From assembly GCF_004016515.1 (NCBI RefSeq), contig NZ_SACT01000006.1, forward strand, positions 124,001-188,000: a stretch of 64,000 nt of DNA, written 5' to 3'. The stretch is from Rubrivivax albus (lineage in GTDB: Bacteria > Pseudomonadota > Gammaproteobacteria > Burkholderiales > Burkholderiaceae_C). This document shows positions 35,308 through 45,436 of the stretch, piece after piece; position 1 is the first letter of the stretch; the number at the start of each line of letters is the position of its first letter. Under the pieces are notes generated by a model. It made no database searches. It was not told the origin of the DNA and saw nothing but the letters and a program-made list of their open reading frames with translations. Made by a program: the position numbers and the translations under genes.

Positions 35308-36683
35308 CCCGCCATCGCCGTGATCAACCCGATGGCCAGCCCATTGAGCCACAAGCCCTGGCGCAGCATCTGCGCCGCCGGCACCTGGTCGGTGGCGTAG
35401 ACCAGCGCGTTGGGCGGCGTGGCCACGGGCAGCATGAAGGCACAGGACGCCGCCAGCGCCACCGCCGCGGCCGTGCCGGCGGCCGGCAGGCCGAGTTCCG
35501 CCGCCAGCGGCAGCAGCACCGGCAGCAGCAGGGCCGCGCTGGCGGTGTTGCTGACGATTTCAGTCAGGAAGACGACGAAGGCGATCACCGCCGTCAGCAG
35601 CAGCCACGCCGGCCAGCCCGCCACGGCGTCGAACAGCAGCGCGGCCAGGTGGGCACTCGCGCCGCTGGCCTGCATCAGCGCCGACAGCGACAACCCGCCG
35701 CCGAACAGCAGCAGCACGCCCCAGGGCGCGCTGCGCTCCAGCGCGCGCCAGTCCAGCGCACCGCTGGCCACCAGCGCCACCAGGGCCGCCAGCGCCACCA
35801 GGGCATCGGTGTCGGCGTTCAGGCCGAGCGCCCCGGCCAGCGGCGCACCAAGCAGCCATCCGGCCACGGTGAGCAGGAACACGGCCACGGTGGCCCGCCG
35901 CCCGGGTGTCCAGACCCAAGTCACGCGATCCTCTGGCGGCGCCGGCGACACGGCCAACCGGCCGCGCAGCTGCGGCTTCAACCGCCAGGCCAGCAGCGCC
36001 AGCATCAGCGGCCAGGCCAGCAGTGCCGCTGGCAGACCGTAGGCCAGCCACTGCGCGAAGCCGATGCCGGCCTGCGCCGAGGCGATGGCGTTCGGCGGGC
36101 TGCCCACCAGCGTGGCCATGCCGCCGATGCTGGCGCTGTAGGCGACCGCCAGCAGCACGAAGACGCGCTCGCGCTCACCGATCGTCCCACCGCCACCGTC
36201 ACGGCCCTGATCGGCCAGCAGGCCCAGCGCCAGCGGCAGCACCATCGCCGTGGTGGCGGTGTTGCTCATCCACATCGACAGCAGCGCGGTCAGCCCGGCC
36301 AGCAGCAGCACGCTGCCCAGACGGCGGCCGCCGGCCAGGCGCTTCACGCGGGCGGCCAGGGCCACGTCCAGACCCTGCTGCTGCAGCGCGGCGGCGAGGG
36401 CGAAGCCGCCCAGGAACAGAAAGATCACCGGGTTGGCGAACGGCGCCAGCGCCTGCGCGGGAGTAGCCAGTCCGCCGGCGATGGCCGCCACCGGCACCAC
36501 CAGCGCCGTCACCGGCAGCGGCAGCGCGCGCGTCAGCCACAGCCCGGCCACGCCGGCCAGCAGGGCCATGGCGCCGCGCAGGCCATCGGGCGCCAGGGCC
36601 GCGGCGGCCCCGGCCGCCACCGCGCTGGCCAGGGCCCCGGCCAGGCGGCGGGCGTTGGAAATCTGATCTGCCGGATCACTCAT
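35292..36683 (-). CDS. SLC13/DASS family sodium:anion symporter
   Basis: The product has 463 residues and about 11-12 membrane helices. The two SNT motifs of the divalent anion:sodium symporter fold are present (MSNTATTAM near 132 and VSNTASAAL near 383). The signature near LPVATPPNALVYAT lies at the C-terminus. Substrates of the family are dicarboxylates, citrate or sulfate; which one cannot be told. It overlaps the downstream Na/Pi gene by 16 bases. Confidence 0.88.
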   Translation of the reverse strand: MSDPADQISNARRLAGALASAVAAGAAAALAPDGLRGAMALLAGVAGLWLTRALPLPVTALVVPVAAIAGGLATPAQALAPFANPVIFLFLGGFALAAALQQQGLDVALAARVKRLAGGRRLGSVLLLAGLTALLSMWMSNTATTAMVLPLALGLLADQGRDGGGGTIGERERVFVLLAVAYSASIGGMATLVGSPPNAIASAQAGIGFAQWLAYGLPAALLAWPLMLALLAWRLKPQLRGRLAVSPAPPEDRVTWVWTPGRRATVAVFLLTVAGWLLGAPLAGALGLNADTDALVALAALVALVASGALDWRALERSAPWGVLLLFGGGLSLSALMQASGASAHLAALLFDAVAGWPAWLLLTAVIAFVVFLTEIVSNTASAALLLPVLLPLAAELGLPAAGTAAAVALAASCAFMLPVATPPNALVYATDQVPAAQMLRQGLWLNGLAIGLITAMAGWLWT

Positions 36684-36732
36684 CCGGTCATCCGACGATC
36701 GGGGTCATCACAGGCTGGCATCATGCCTGCTT

Positions 36733-37284
36733 ATGCGCGACTGGATCCGGGCCAAGCTCCCCACCGAAGAGACGCTCAAAGCCCACCCCGGCCTGCGCTG
36801 GATGGGGCCGCTGCTGCGCCGCCCCTGGTTGTGGCACCTGAACCGCCGCCGCGTGGCCATGGGCGCCGGCATCGGCGTGTTTTTCGGCTTCCTGATCCCG
36901 GTGCTGCAGATCGCCGGCGCGGCGGTGTTCGCGCTGATCCTGCGGGCCAACCTGCCGGTGGCGGCCTTCTCCACGCTGGTGTCCAACCCGCTGACCTACG
37001 CGCCCATCGGCGTGGCCGCCTACCAGACCGGCAGCTGGATCCTCGGCCAGGAAGCCCAGCCGGAAGCCGCTGAAACGCTGGCCACCGCGGCCAGCACCGA
37101 CTCCGTCGACGGCCCCGGCCACGGCTGGCTGGACAAGGCCAAGGCCATCGGCAAGCCGCTGTTCCTGGGCCTGCTGGTGTTCGCGGTGGTCGGCGGCATC
37201 GCCGCCTGGGCGCTGGTGCACCTGGCCTGGACGATCGGCGTCTGGCTCAAGCGCCGGCGGCGCCGGCGGCGCGCCCCCGCCTGA
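36733..37284 (+). CDS. DUF2062 domain membrane protein
   Basis: The product has 183 residues. The DUF2062 core (NRRRVAMGAGIGVFFGFLIP, then SNPLTYAPI) spans about residues 38-95 with two helices. A third helix lies at about 138-160, and the C-terminus is a run of Arg residues. DUF2062 proteins are small inner-membrane proteins, sometimes next to or fused with glycosyltransferases; the role is unknown. It stands alone between ion carrier genes. Confidence 0.85.
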   Translation: MRDWIRAKLPTEETLKAHPGLRWMGPLLRRPWLWHLNRRRVAMGAGIGVFFGFLIPVLQIAGAAVFALILRANLPVAAFSTLVSNPLTYAPIGVAAYQTGSWILGQEAQPEAAETLATAASTDSVDGPGHGWLDKAKAIGKPLFLGLLVFAVVGGIAAWALVHLAWTIGVWLKRRRRRRRAPA

Positions 37285-37315
37285 TCGCCCCGCGGCACCG
37301 CGGGTCGCGCCGTCG

Positions 37316-37332
37316 GCCCCGATACTCGGGGC
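37316..37332 (+). promoter_or_regulatory. Hairpin covering the start region of the K+/H+ antiporter gene
   Basis: GCCCCGA (37316-37322) and TCGGGGC (37326-37332) are perfectly complementary around a 3-base loop and end one base before ATG 37333. The only ribosome-site candidate (CGGGG) lies in the 3' arm, so the hairpin could limit translation. Confidence 0.45.
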
Positions 37333-38796
37333 ATGGATTTCGTCAACGTGCCGCTGCTGGCCGCCGCCGCGCTGGTCTTCACCAGCGTGCTGGCGGGGCT
37401 GTTCTCGGCACGCATCGGGTTCTCTTTCCTGCTCGTGTTCCTGCTCGCCGGCATCGTCGCCGGCGAGGACGGCCCTGGCGGCCTGCGCTTCGACAACTAC
37501 GTGCTGGTGTTCTGGGTCGGCAACGTGGCGCTGGCGGTGATCCTGCTCGACGGTGGCCTGCGCACCACCTTCGCCACCTTCCGCACCGGCCTGAAGCCGG
37601 CAGCGCTGCTGGCCACGCTGGGGGTGGTGATCAGCGCCCTGCTCACCGGGCTGGCGGCGATGCTGCTGCTGGGCCTGGACTGGGCCACCGCGCTGCTGCT
37701 GGGCGCGATTGTCGGCTCCACCGACGCCGCGGCGGTGTTCTCTCTGCTCACGCGCTCGGGCGTCACGCTCAACGAACGCGTGGCCACCACGCTGGAGATC
37801 GAATCCGGCGTCAACGACCCGATGGCCATCTACCTCACGGTGGCCTGCATCGGCCTGATCACCGCGCTGGCCCAGGGGCAGGCACCGGGCGCCGAGGTGC
37901 TGACGACCTTCGTGGCGCAGTTCGGCTGGGGTGCGCTGATGGGCCTGGCCGGCGGCTGGCTGATGGCGGCGCTGCTGCGCCGCATCGCCGCACGGGATGC
38001 CGGTGGCGGCATCCTGGCGCTGCTGCTGATGGCCGGCGGCCTGAGCGTGTTCGCCGCCACCGGCACGCTGGACGGCTCGGGCTTCCTGGCGGCCTACCTG
38101 TTCGGCATGATCGTGGCCAACCGCGCGGCCGACGAGACGGCGCCGACGCTGGCCGCGATGGATGGCTACGCCTGGCTGGCGCAGGCGGGCATGTTCCTGC
38201 TGCTGGGCCTGCTGGTCACACCGACCGACCTGCTGCCGGCGCTCGGGCCCAGCCTGGCATTGGCCGCGGTGCTGATCTTCGTCGCCCGGCCGGCGGCGGT
38301 GTGGCTCTGCCTGTGGCCGTTCCGCTTCACGCGGGCCGAGACCGCCTTCATCGCCTGGGTCGGCCTGCGTGGCGCCGTGCCCATCGTGCTGGCGCTGTTC
38401 CCGCTGCTGGCCGGCGTGCCGCAGGCGCAGCTGCTGTTCAACACCGCCTTCGTCGTCGTGCTGGTGTCGCTGCTGCTGCAGGGTTCGACCATCGGCTGGG
38501 TCGCGCGCCGGCTGGGCGTGGCCCTGCCCGACCGCGACGACACGGCCCGTGCACGCCTGGCCTTCGGCGACTTTGCGCTCGACCCACGGCTGCCGGTAGA
38601 CGCCATCTGCCAGTTCTATGGCCTGACCGCACCCGAACCTGCCGACGCACGCCTGGACGACTGGATGGCCACCGCCATCGGCCGCCCGCCGGTGGTCGGC
38701 GACCGCGTGGCCCTGGGCACGGCTACGCTGTTCGTGCGCGAACTGGACCGGAGCCGCATCACCGGCATCGGCCTGGCCTTGGCACCCGAGGCCTGA
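37333..38796 (+). CDS. nhaP2: K+(Na+)/H+ antiporter, CPA1 NhaP2/CvrA type
   Basis: The product has 487 residues. Twelve-odd helices carry CPA motifs, including LLLGAIVGSTDAAAVF (two-residue DA core near 137) and ESGVNDPMA (about 156-164), which contains the ion-binding ND pair. A soluble C-terminal ~90 residues resembles the TrkA-C/CorC-like tail of NhaP2. NhaP2 exports K+ (or Na+) for protons and protects against alkaline or osmotic stress. The stop abuts that of the convergent exchanger gene. Initiation may be limited by a hairpin at 37316-37332. Confidence 0.88.
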   Translation: MDFVNVPLLAAAALVFTSVLAGLFSARIGFSFLLVFLLAGIVAGEDGPGGLRFDNYVLVFWVGNVALAVILLDGGLRTTFATFRTGLKPAALLATLGVVISALLTGLAAMLLLGLDWATALLLGAIVGSTDAAAVFSLLTRSGVTLNERVATTLEIESGVNDPMAIYLTVACIGLITALAQGQAPGAEVLTTFVAQFGWGALMGLAGGWLMAALLRRIAARDAGGGILALLLMAGGLSVFAATGTLDGSGFLAAYLFGMIVANRAADETAPTLAAMDGYAWLAQAGMFLLLGLLVTPTDLLPALGPSLALAAVLIFVARPAAVWLCLWPFRFTRAETAFIAWVGLRGAVPIVLALFPLLAGVPQAQLLFNTAFVVVLVSLLLQGSTIGWVARRLGVALPDRDDTARARLAFGDFALDPRLPVDAICQFYGLTAPEPADARLDDWMATAIGRPPVVGDRVALGTATLFVRELDRSRITGIGLALAPEA

Positions 38797-39813
38797 TCAG
38801 CCGCTGTCCCCGGCCAACGCCAGCAGCAGCGCGTTGACCAGCACACCGGCCAGCAGGCCGACGCTGACCCAGCTCAGCACCCGCAGCACGCGGCCCTGGG
38901 GCCGCATCACCAGGCCCACGAGCACGCCGCCGGCCATCGTCATCGCCGTCACCGCGGTGCCCACGTGCACCGGCGCCACGGCCGCCAGCAGCGGGCCACC
39001 GGGGTGGAACAGATCGTCCACCGCCAGGATGGTGACGTTGAACAGGTTGCTGCCCAGCAGGTTGCCGATGGCCAGGTCCAGCGCGCCCAGGCGCAGCGCG
39101 CCCAGCGTGACCGCCATTTCCGGCAGCGTGGTGGCCACGGCCATGAACACGGTGCCGACAAAGCTGCGCGACCAGCCGGCGGCCTCGGCCACGCGGTCGG
39201 CCGCGTAAGGCAAGGCACTGCCGGCGGCCAGCACCACGGCGGCGGCGATGGCAAAGCGCTGCCATTCCCGGCGGATCTCGCGCTGGCGCTCGGGGTCGTC
39301 GGCTGCACCCGCCGCGGCGTCCGCGTCCGCGTCCGTCGCCGCGCCCTGCGCCTGCACGCTGCGCAGCGCCAGCAGGTAGCCACCTAGCAGCAGCGGGCTG
39401 GCCAGGCCCAGGTTCATCACCGTCGGCGCGCTGGTCCCGGCCAGCATCGCCAGTGCCGCGAGGCCCAGCAGCACCACGCCGAAGGCTGCCGACAGCACAT
39501 GGGTGGCCGCGGCGGCGCGGTACATCGGCTGGTCGCGCTGCAAGGCATCCACCACCACCAGGAAGCCGAGGTTGACCACGCAGGCGCCCAGCGCGTTGCC
39601 CACCGCCAGGTTGGGTGCACCGACCACCGCCACCGCGCTGATGCCCGAGGCCAGCTCCGGCAGAGAGGTCACCGTGCCCAGCAGTGCCAGCCCCACCCAG
39701 CCGCGGCCCCAGCCTTGGATGGCCGCCAGCCGGTCGGCGCTATGGCTCAGCGTCCAGCCGGCACGCGCGATCAACAGCGCGCACAGGCCGAACTGCAGCA
39801 GCGCACCGGTCAT
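38797..39813 (-). CDS. Sodium/calcium exchanger family membrane protein
   Basis: The product has 338 residues. The CaCA fold has two alpha repeats: GTVTSLPELASG with GNALGACVVNLG, and AVATTLPEMAVT with GNLLGSNLFNV. The first repeat lacks the usual Ser/Asn pattern (GACVVN), so ion specificity may differ from canonical YrbG. ATG 39813 overlaps the P-type ATPase stop (ATGA), so the exchanger is made with the pump. It is the last gene of the long minus-strand ion run. Confidence 0.88.
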   Translation of the reverse strand: MTGALLQFGLCALLIARAGWTLSHSADRLAAIQGWGRGWVGLALLGTVTSLPELASGISAVAVVGAPNLAVGNALGACVVNLGFLVVVDALQRDQPMYRAAAATHVLSAAFGVVLLGLAALAMLAGTSAPTVMNLGLASPLLLGGYLLALRSVQAQGAATDADADAAAGAADDPERQREIRREWQRFAIAAAVVLAAGSALPYAADRVAEAAGWSRSFVGTVFMAVATTLPEMAVTLGALRLGALDLAIGNLLGSNLFNVTILAVDDLFHPGGPLLAAVAPVHVGTAVTAMTMAGGVLVGLVMRPQGRVLRVLSWVSVGLLAGVLVNALLLALAGDSG

Positions 39814-42500
39814 GACCGGGCTCCGACCGCGCGCGCCAGCAGCTTGCGCGCTTCCTCGGCCCAGAGCACCATGCTGGCCAGGCCCACCAGCGGCAGCAGC
39901 GCCGACGGCGCCAGCGGCACGGTGTGGAACAGATCGTTCATGAACGGCGCGTAGACCACAAGGGCCTGCAGCGCGATCGAGAGCGTCAGCCCGCCGAGCA
40001 GCCAGGGGTTCTGCAGCAGGCCCAGCCGAAGTGCCGAGCGCGTGGCCGACTGGCAGCTCAGCACGTTGAACCACTGGCACATGGCCAGCACCGTGAAGGT
40101 CTCGGTGCGCACCACCTCCAGCGGCAGGCCCTGGCCCTGGCGCCAGGCGAACCAGCCCAGGGTCACGGCGGCGATCATCGGCGTCATCAGCGCCACGCGG
40201 CGCAGCATGCCGGCATCCAGCAGGCGGTCATCCCGGTCCACCGGGCGTCGCTTCATCTCGTCGCCGTCGGGCGGGTCCATCACCAGGTTCACCGTCACCG
40301 TGCCCTCGGTGACGATGTTGATCCACAGGATCTGCACCGCCACCAGCGGCAGCGGCAGGCCCACGATCAGCGCCCCCAGCAGCACCACCACCTCCGCCAG
40401 CGAGGTGGCGAACAGGTACAGGATGACCTTCTTCAGGTTGGCATAGACCACCCTGCCCTGCTCCACCGCATCGACGATGGTGCCGAAGTCGTCGTCGGTG
40501 ATGACGATCTTGGCCGCGCTCTTGGCCACCTCGGTGCCGGTGATGCCCATGGCCACGCCAACGTCGGCACGCGCCAGTGCCGGCGCGTCGTTGACGCCGT
40601 CGCCGGTCATCGCCACCACCTCGCCGCCGGCCTGCAGCGCCTCGACGATGCGCAGCTTCTGCGCGGGCTGCACGCGGGCAAAGACGGCCACGCGCGGCAG
40701 GGCCTCGCGCAGTTCCGCCTCCCCCAGGCGCTCGAGCTCGCTGCCATCCAGCGCCGTGTCGCCCTCGCGCGCGATGCCCAGTTCGCGCGCGATGGCCAGG
40801 CCGGTGAGCTTGTGGTCGCCGGTGACCATGATCACGCGCATGCCGGCGCCATGACACTCGGCCACGGCGTCGCGCACCTCGTCGCGCGGCGGATCGATCT
40901 GGCCCACCAGGCCGAGCAGCTGCGCCCGACCAGCCAGCGCGTCGAAGCCGGCCACGGGTTCCAAGGGGTCGTCGTCGATCTCCGCCACCGCCAGTACGCG
41001 CAGCGCGCGCTGCGCCATCGCTTCGGCAGCCGCCTTCGCAGCCTGCACGGCTGCGGCCCCGTCGCGCGGCAGGGTCAGTCGCAGCACGGCCTCGGGCGCG
41101 CCCTTGATCCAGACCCGGCGCGGTGCCACGGCCCGTGCGTCGGTGAGCCGGTGGCGGGTGGCCATGAGCTTGCTGTCGGCGTCGAACGGCAGTTCCGCCT
41201 CGCGCGGGGCGGCCGCGGCCAGCGCCGCGAGGTCCAGCCCGGCCTTGGCGGCCAGCACGCGCAGCGCGCCTTCGGTGGGGTCGCCGAGCACGGTCCAGTC
41301 GGTGCGCTCGCCATCGGGCGGCAGCAGTTCGGCGTCGTTGCACAGTGCGGCCGCGCGCAGCAGCGCGTGCAGCGCCGGGTCGTCGGCCGCCGCGCCGTGC
41401 AGGGCCCCGGAAGGCGCGTAGCCGATGCCATCCACCGTCACCTCGCGTCCGGGCCCACACTGGCCCGGCAGCCACAGCGCGACGGCCGTCATCTGGTTGC
41501 GCGTCAGCGTGCCGGTCTTGTCGCTGCAGATCACGGTGGTGGAACCCAGCGTCTCCACCGCCGACAGGCGACGGATGATGGCGCCGCGCGCGGCCATGCG
41601 CTGCATGCCCACGGCCAGCGCGATCGTCATCGCCACCGGCAGGCCCTCGGGCACCATCGACACCATCTGGCTGATCGCGACCATCAGCACGTCGGCCAGC
41701 GGCAGCCCACGCCACAGGCCCAGGGCCATCACCCCGGCAAAGAGCACCAGTGCCGCGCCGACCAGCCAGCGGCCGAACTGCGCGATGCGCTGCTCCAGCG
41801 GGGTCGGCGGTTCCTGGGCGCGGGTGGTCAGCCCGGCGATCTGCCCGACCTCGGTGTGCACGCCGGTGGCCACGACCACCGCCTCGGCGCGCCCGGCGGC
41901 CACGTGTGTGCCGGCATAGACCATGCCGTGGCGGTCGGCCAGGCCGGTGGCCTCGGGCTGGGCCGCCACGGCCTTGGTCACGGGCACGGACTCGCCGGTC
42001 AGCGCCGCTTCGGCGGTCTGCAGCTGCGCCACGGTCAGCAGCCGCGCGTCGGCACCCACGGCGTCACCGGCGGCCAGCAGCAGGACGTCGCCGGGCACCA
42101 GGTCGCGCGCCGGCAGGTCCAGCTCGCGCCCGTCGCGGCGCACACGGGCGTGCAGTTCGGCCAGCCGCCGCAGCGCGCCCATGGACTTCTCGGCGCGCCC
42201 TTCCTGCACCGTGCCGATCAGCGCGTTGACCAACACCACGGCCAGGATCACCGCGGCATCCCCCACGTGGCCCAGCATCACCGCCAGGCCGGCGGCCACG
42301 AACAGGATGACGATCAGCGGGCTGGCGAACTGGCGCAGCAGCGTGCGCCACCAGGGCTTGGGCGGTGCTTCGGGCAGGGCGTTCGGCCCGTGGTCCGCCA
42401 GGCGGCGTCGAGCCTGCGCGGCCGCGAGCCCCGTCGCGGCATCCGTCTGCAGGCTTTCCAGGGTTTCGGTCGGGGACAGCGCGTGCCAGGGGCGGGACAT
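39810..42500 (-). CDS. P2-type cation-transporting ATPase
   Basis: The product has 896 residues. The N-terminal cation-ATPase domain, TGES (168-171), phosphorylation Asp327 in DKTGTLT, a VTGDHKLT hinge and TGDGVNDAP are all present. The membrane motif VPEGLP (283-288) is typical of SERCA-like and Na+/K+-type P2 pumps, not of heavy-metal CPx pumps. Bacterial members pump Ca2+, Mg2+ or Na+/K+. The partner exchanger favours Ca2+ or Na+. It lies 79 bp downstream of the Ser/Thr kinase gene and overlaps the exchanger. Confidence 0.92.
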   Translation of the reverse strand: MSRPWHALSPTETLESLQTDAATGLAAAQARRRLADHGPNALPEAPPKPWWRTLLRQFASPLIVILFVAAGLAVMLGHVGDAAVILAVVLVNALIGTVQEGRAEKSMGALRRLAELHARVRRDGRELDLPARDLVPGDVLLLAAGDAVGADARLLTVAQLQTAEAALTGESVPVTKAVAAQPEATGLADRHGMVYAGTHVAAGRAEAVVVATGVHTEVGQIAGLTTRAQEPPTPLEQRIAQFGRWLVGAALVLFAGVMALGLWRGLPLADVLMVAISQMVSMVPEGLPVAMTIALAVGMQRMAARGAIIRRLSAVETLGSTTVICSDKTGTLTRNQMTAVALWLPGQCGPGREVTVDGIGYAPSGALHGAAADDPALHALLRAAALCNDAELLPPDGERTDWTVLGDPTEGALRVLAAKAGLDLAALAAAAPREAELPFDADSKLMATRHRLTDARAVAPRRVWIKGAPEAVLRLTLPRDGAAAVQAAKAAAEAMAQRALRVLAVAEIDDDPLEPVAGFDALAGRAQLLGLVGQIDPPRDEVRDAVAECHGAGMRVIMVTGDHKLTGLAIARELGIAREGDTALDGSELERLGEAELREALPRVAVFARVQPAQKLRIVEALQAGGEVVAMTGDGVNDAPALARADVGVAMGITGTEVAKSAAKIVITDDDFGTIVDAVEQGRVVYANLKKVILYLFATSLAEVVVLLGALIVGLPLPLVAVQILWINIVTEGTVTVNLVMDPPDGDEMKRRPVDRDDRLLDAGMLRRVALMTPMIAAVTLGWFAWRQGQGLPLEVVRTETFTVLAMCQWFNVLSCQSATRSALRLGLLQNPWLLGGLTLSIALQALVVYAPFMNDLFHTVPLAPSALLPLVGLASMVLWAEEARKLLARAVGARS

Positions 42501-42579
42501 GGCCTGATGTTCCGGTCAGACTGGCCCGATTGGCTTGACCTTGCTCAAGTGGCCGCCCGCGGACCGACCCGCCATCCCG

Positions 42580-45396
42580 TCACAGCCGCCCCAGGCCCGC
42601 GCGCCGAGCCGCCTCGGGCGGCAGCGCCGACAGCTCACGCCGCATCGCGTTCAAGGAGTGACCGGCCGGCAGAGCCGACGGCCGCAGGGCATCGGCCGCG
42701 GCCAGCGCGGCGCCGGCACCCGCGTCGCCGCGGGCATGCAGCACCACGGCCAGGTCCAGCTGCGCCGTCCAGCGCGCCAACGGTGGCGGGTCCGGTGCGC
42801 GCGCCAGGTGGTCCACGCGCGCCTGCACCAGGCTCAGGGCCGCATCCAGCTGCCCACGCGCACGCTGGAGCTGCCCTTCCAGCTGGTCGACCTGGCTGTG
42901 CAGCGCATCGGCCGTGCGGAGCACCGGGTCGGCCCGTGCCAAGCCGAGGGCGCGGGCGGCACGCGCATCGTCGCCCGCGACCAGCGCAGCGCGCATCAAG
43001 GCCATCGCCGCCTGCACCCTCGCCGGGCCGCTGACCACATCGCTGCCCTGCAGCGTGTCCAGCAGGGCGTCGAATTCCGGCGCAGGCAGAGGCTCTCCAG
43101 CCAGCACCTGCGCCGACAGCCGGCGCGCCGCCACCGGCACGCGCTGCGCGGCGTGCACGACGCCGGCCGCGGCGAGTTCAGCCTCGTTGCGTCGCAGCGC
43201 CTCGGCCGCATCGGCGTCGCGCCCCAGGTCCGACAGCAGGCTCGCGAGCATCAGGCGCAGGCCGGCGGTCATGTCGTTGCCACGGCCCAGCAGTGCGTCC
43301 ATGTCGGCCATCAGCGCCTGCGCCCTGGCCTCCACGCCGTCGTAGTGCGCCCGCATCGCCTGCACCGCCAGCAGATTGCGGCGCAGCACCAGCACGAAGC
43401 GGGCGTAGGTCGGACCGGCCGTCGCCCAGCGCGGTTCGTTGGAGCGCAGCACGGCCTCGGCATCGCCCAGCCGCTCCTGGGCGACGCGCAGACCGTGCAC
43501 GTAGTTGGCGAAGAACAGGTGCTCGAACTCGTCCGGCCGGTACAGCCGGTCGACGAGCCGCTGCGCTTCGGCCAGCGTGGCCTCGGCGTCCACCAGCCGG
43601 CCCACGCGCGACTGCCCGATGCCCAGCAGGTACAGCAGGTTGGCCTGCTCGAAGGATTCGGCGCCATGCAGCGCGGCCCAGCGCGCACGCAGCGGCTCGG
43701 CGATGGCCAGCACCTTGTCCGGCGAGCCCTGCGACACGTAGATGCGGGCCAACCGCATGCGCGCCTCCAGGCTGCGAGGATCGTCGGGGCCCCAGGCGCC
43801 GTCGGCCACCGCGATCAGCCGCTCGGCCAACGGGATCGCGATGTCGTAGCGGTTGAGGTCGCGGTAGGTGTCCACCAGCACCTCGAGCAGCCGGGCGTGG
43901 GTGCCGGGGTCGTCGCCGAAACGCTGCTCGACCTCGGTGCGGCTACGGTCCAGCAGCTGCAGCACGGTCGGCGGGCGGCCGCCGTGCCGATCCGGGTTCC
44001 CCGCGGCCAGCAGTTCGCCCAGGTAGCGCGTGACGCGATCGGATTGCCGAGCGGCGTCCTGTGCCCGACCGGCCTGCCACAGCGCCACGGCCAGGCCGCC
44101 GACCAGGCTGGCCACCACCAGCGCGCCGGCGCTGGCGAACACCGCGTTGCGGCGCAGCCAGAGCCGGCCGCGGTGGCGCCAGTCGTCCCGGCGCACGCTC
44201 ACCGGCCGGTGCGCCAGCCAGGCCTCGAGGTCGTCGATCAGCGCCTCCACGCTGGCGTAGCGTTCGGCCGGGCGCTTGCGCATCGCCTTGGCCGCCACCG
44301 CCTCGAGGTCGCCACGGGCGCGCTCGACGTCGGGCGGCACGCCGGGTCCGTCGTCGGGCACCACCTGAGGGTCCACGCGCGTGGGCCGCACCGGTTCGGT
44401 GTGCAGCAGTGCGTGTTCGATGGCCACACGGTCGTCGCCGGGCCGCGCGTAGGGCAACGCGCCGCTGAGCAGTTCGTAGAGCATCACGCCCAGTGCGTGC
44501 ACGTCCACCGCGGTGCCCATCGGCCCGCCGAGCACCTGCTCCGGGGCGGCGTAGCCGACGGTCACGCGGCGCCCCACCTGCCGGGTGAGCGCCTGGTCGG
44601 CCTGTCCGGCATCGTCGAGCAGCGTTGCCACGCCGAAATCCAGCAGCTTGGGCTCCGCTTCGGGGGTGACGATCACGTTGGCCGGCTTCAGGTCGCGGTG
44701 CAGCACCAGCTGCGCATGCGCGTAGGCCACGGCCCGCGCCACGGCCAGCAGCAGGCGCACCCGTGCGGCCACCGGGAGCGCGGCCGCGCGCACATGCCGG
44801 GAAAGCGTGCGGCCCGGCACGTGCTCGATCACGAGGAAGGGCCAACCCTGGTCAACACCCGCATCCAGCAGGCGGGCGATGCCGGGGTGGGTCAGACGGG
44901 CCAGCAGCGCACGTTCGCGCTCGAACCGGGCGACCAGCCCGGAGCCGGCGACGTCACCCCGCAGCAGCTTGATGGCGGCCTGCGCCGCGTACAGCCCGTC
45001 GTCGCGCTCGGCCAGCCACACCTCGCCCATGCCACCCGCGCCCAGGCGGTGCAGCAGGCGCCAGGCACCGATGCGGTCGCCCGTTGCGGCGGCCGGCGGC
45101 CCGGGATCGTCGGCAGCTTCCTGCCCGGGCCCCGTGCCGAAGAGCGTGTCGCCCTGGGCCGGCCGCGACGGCGGGAAAGGCGCCTGCGTGGCGGGACCCA
45201 GCGTGTCGTCGACCTCGTCGGCCAGATCGCCGATGGCGTCGAGCTGCGACTGCAGGGCGTCGGCCAGAGCGGGATCTTCGCGCCGCCAGCGGGCCAGAAG
45301 TTCGCGCCGGGCGGAGATGCTCAGCGACAGCGCCTCGCGCAGGGCCTCGGCCAGGCGCTGGCGCCAGGCCGGGTCGGGTTGGGTGTCGTCGATCAC
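42580..45396 (-). CDS. Membrane-anchored Ser/Thr protein kinase with TPR-like C-terminus
   Basis: The product has 938 residues from GTG 45396. A cytoplasmic kinase domain (about 110-395) has the Gly loop GAGGMGEV, Lys143, the catalytic loop HRDLKPAN (Asp235), DFGVA (Asp253) and APEQ. A single membrane helix lies at about 418-440. The outer ~490 residues are helical, degenerate TPR-like repeats (for example RLARIYVSQGSPDKVLAIAEPL). The N-terminal ~65 residues (AWRQRLAEALREAL) resemble the linker seen in kinases paired with ECF sigma factors, but no sigma gene is adjacent. It lies between the Mrp antiporter operon and the P-type ATPase on one strand, so it might control cation transport. Confidence 0.88.
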   Translation of the reverse strand: MIDDTQPDPAWRQRLAEALREALSLSISARRELLARWRREDPALADALQSQLDAIGDLADEVDDTLGPATQAPFPPSRPAQGDTLFGTGPGQEAADDPGPPAAATGDRIGAWRLLHRLGAGGMGEVWLAERDDGLYAAQAAIKLLRGDVAGSGLVARFERERALLARLTHPGIARLLDAGVDQGWPFLVIEHVPGRTLSRHVRAAALPVAARVRLLLAVARAVAYAHAQLVLHRDLKPANVIVTPEAEPKLLDFGVATLLDDAGQADQALTRQVGRRVTVGYAAPEQVLGGPMGTAVDVHALGVMLYELLSGALPYARPGDDRVAIEHALLHTEPVRPTRVDPQVVPDDGPGVPPDVERARGDLEAVAAKAMRKRPAERYASVEALIDDLEAWLAHRPVSVRRDDWRHRGRLWLRRNAVFASAGALVVASLVGGLAVALWQAGRAQDAARQSDRVTRYLGELLAAGNPDRHGGRPPTVLQLLDRSRTEVEQRFGDDPGTHARLLEVLVDTYRDLNRYDIAIPLAERLIAVADGAWGPDDPRSLEARMRLARIYVSQGSPDKVLAIAEPLRARWAALHGAESFEQANLLYLLGIGQSRVGRLVDAEATLAEAQRLVDRLYRPDEFEHLFFANYVHGLRVAQERLGDAEAVLRSNEPRWATAGPTYARFVLVLRRNLLAVQAMRAHYDGVEARAQALMADMDALLGRGNDMTAGLRLMLASLLSDLGRDADAAEALRRNEAELAAAGVVHAAQRVPVAARRLSAQVLAGEPLPAPEFDALLDTLQGSDVVSGPARVQAAMALMRAALVAGDDARAARALGLARADPVLRTADALHSQVDQLEGQLQRARGQLDAALSLVQARVDHLARAPDPPPLARWTAQLDLAVVLHARGDAGAGAALAAADALRPSALPAGHSLNAMRRELSALPPEAARRAGLGRL

Positions 45397-45436
45397 GGCG
45401 CGGAGGCGTTCGCCGTCGACGCCCGACGAGTTTGGG

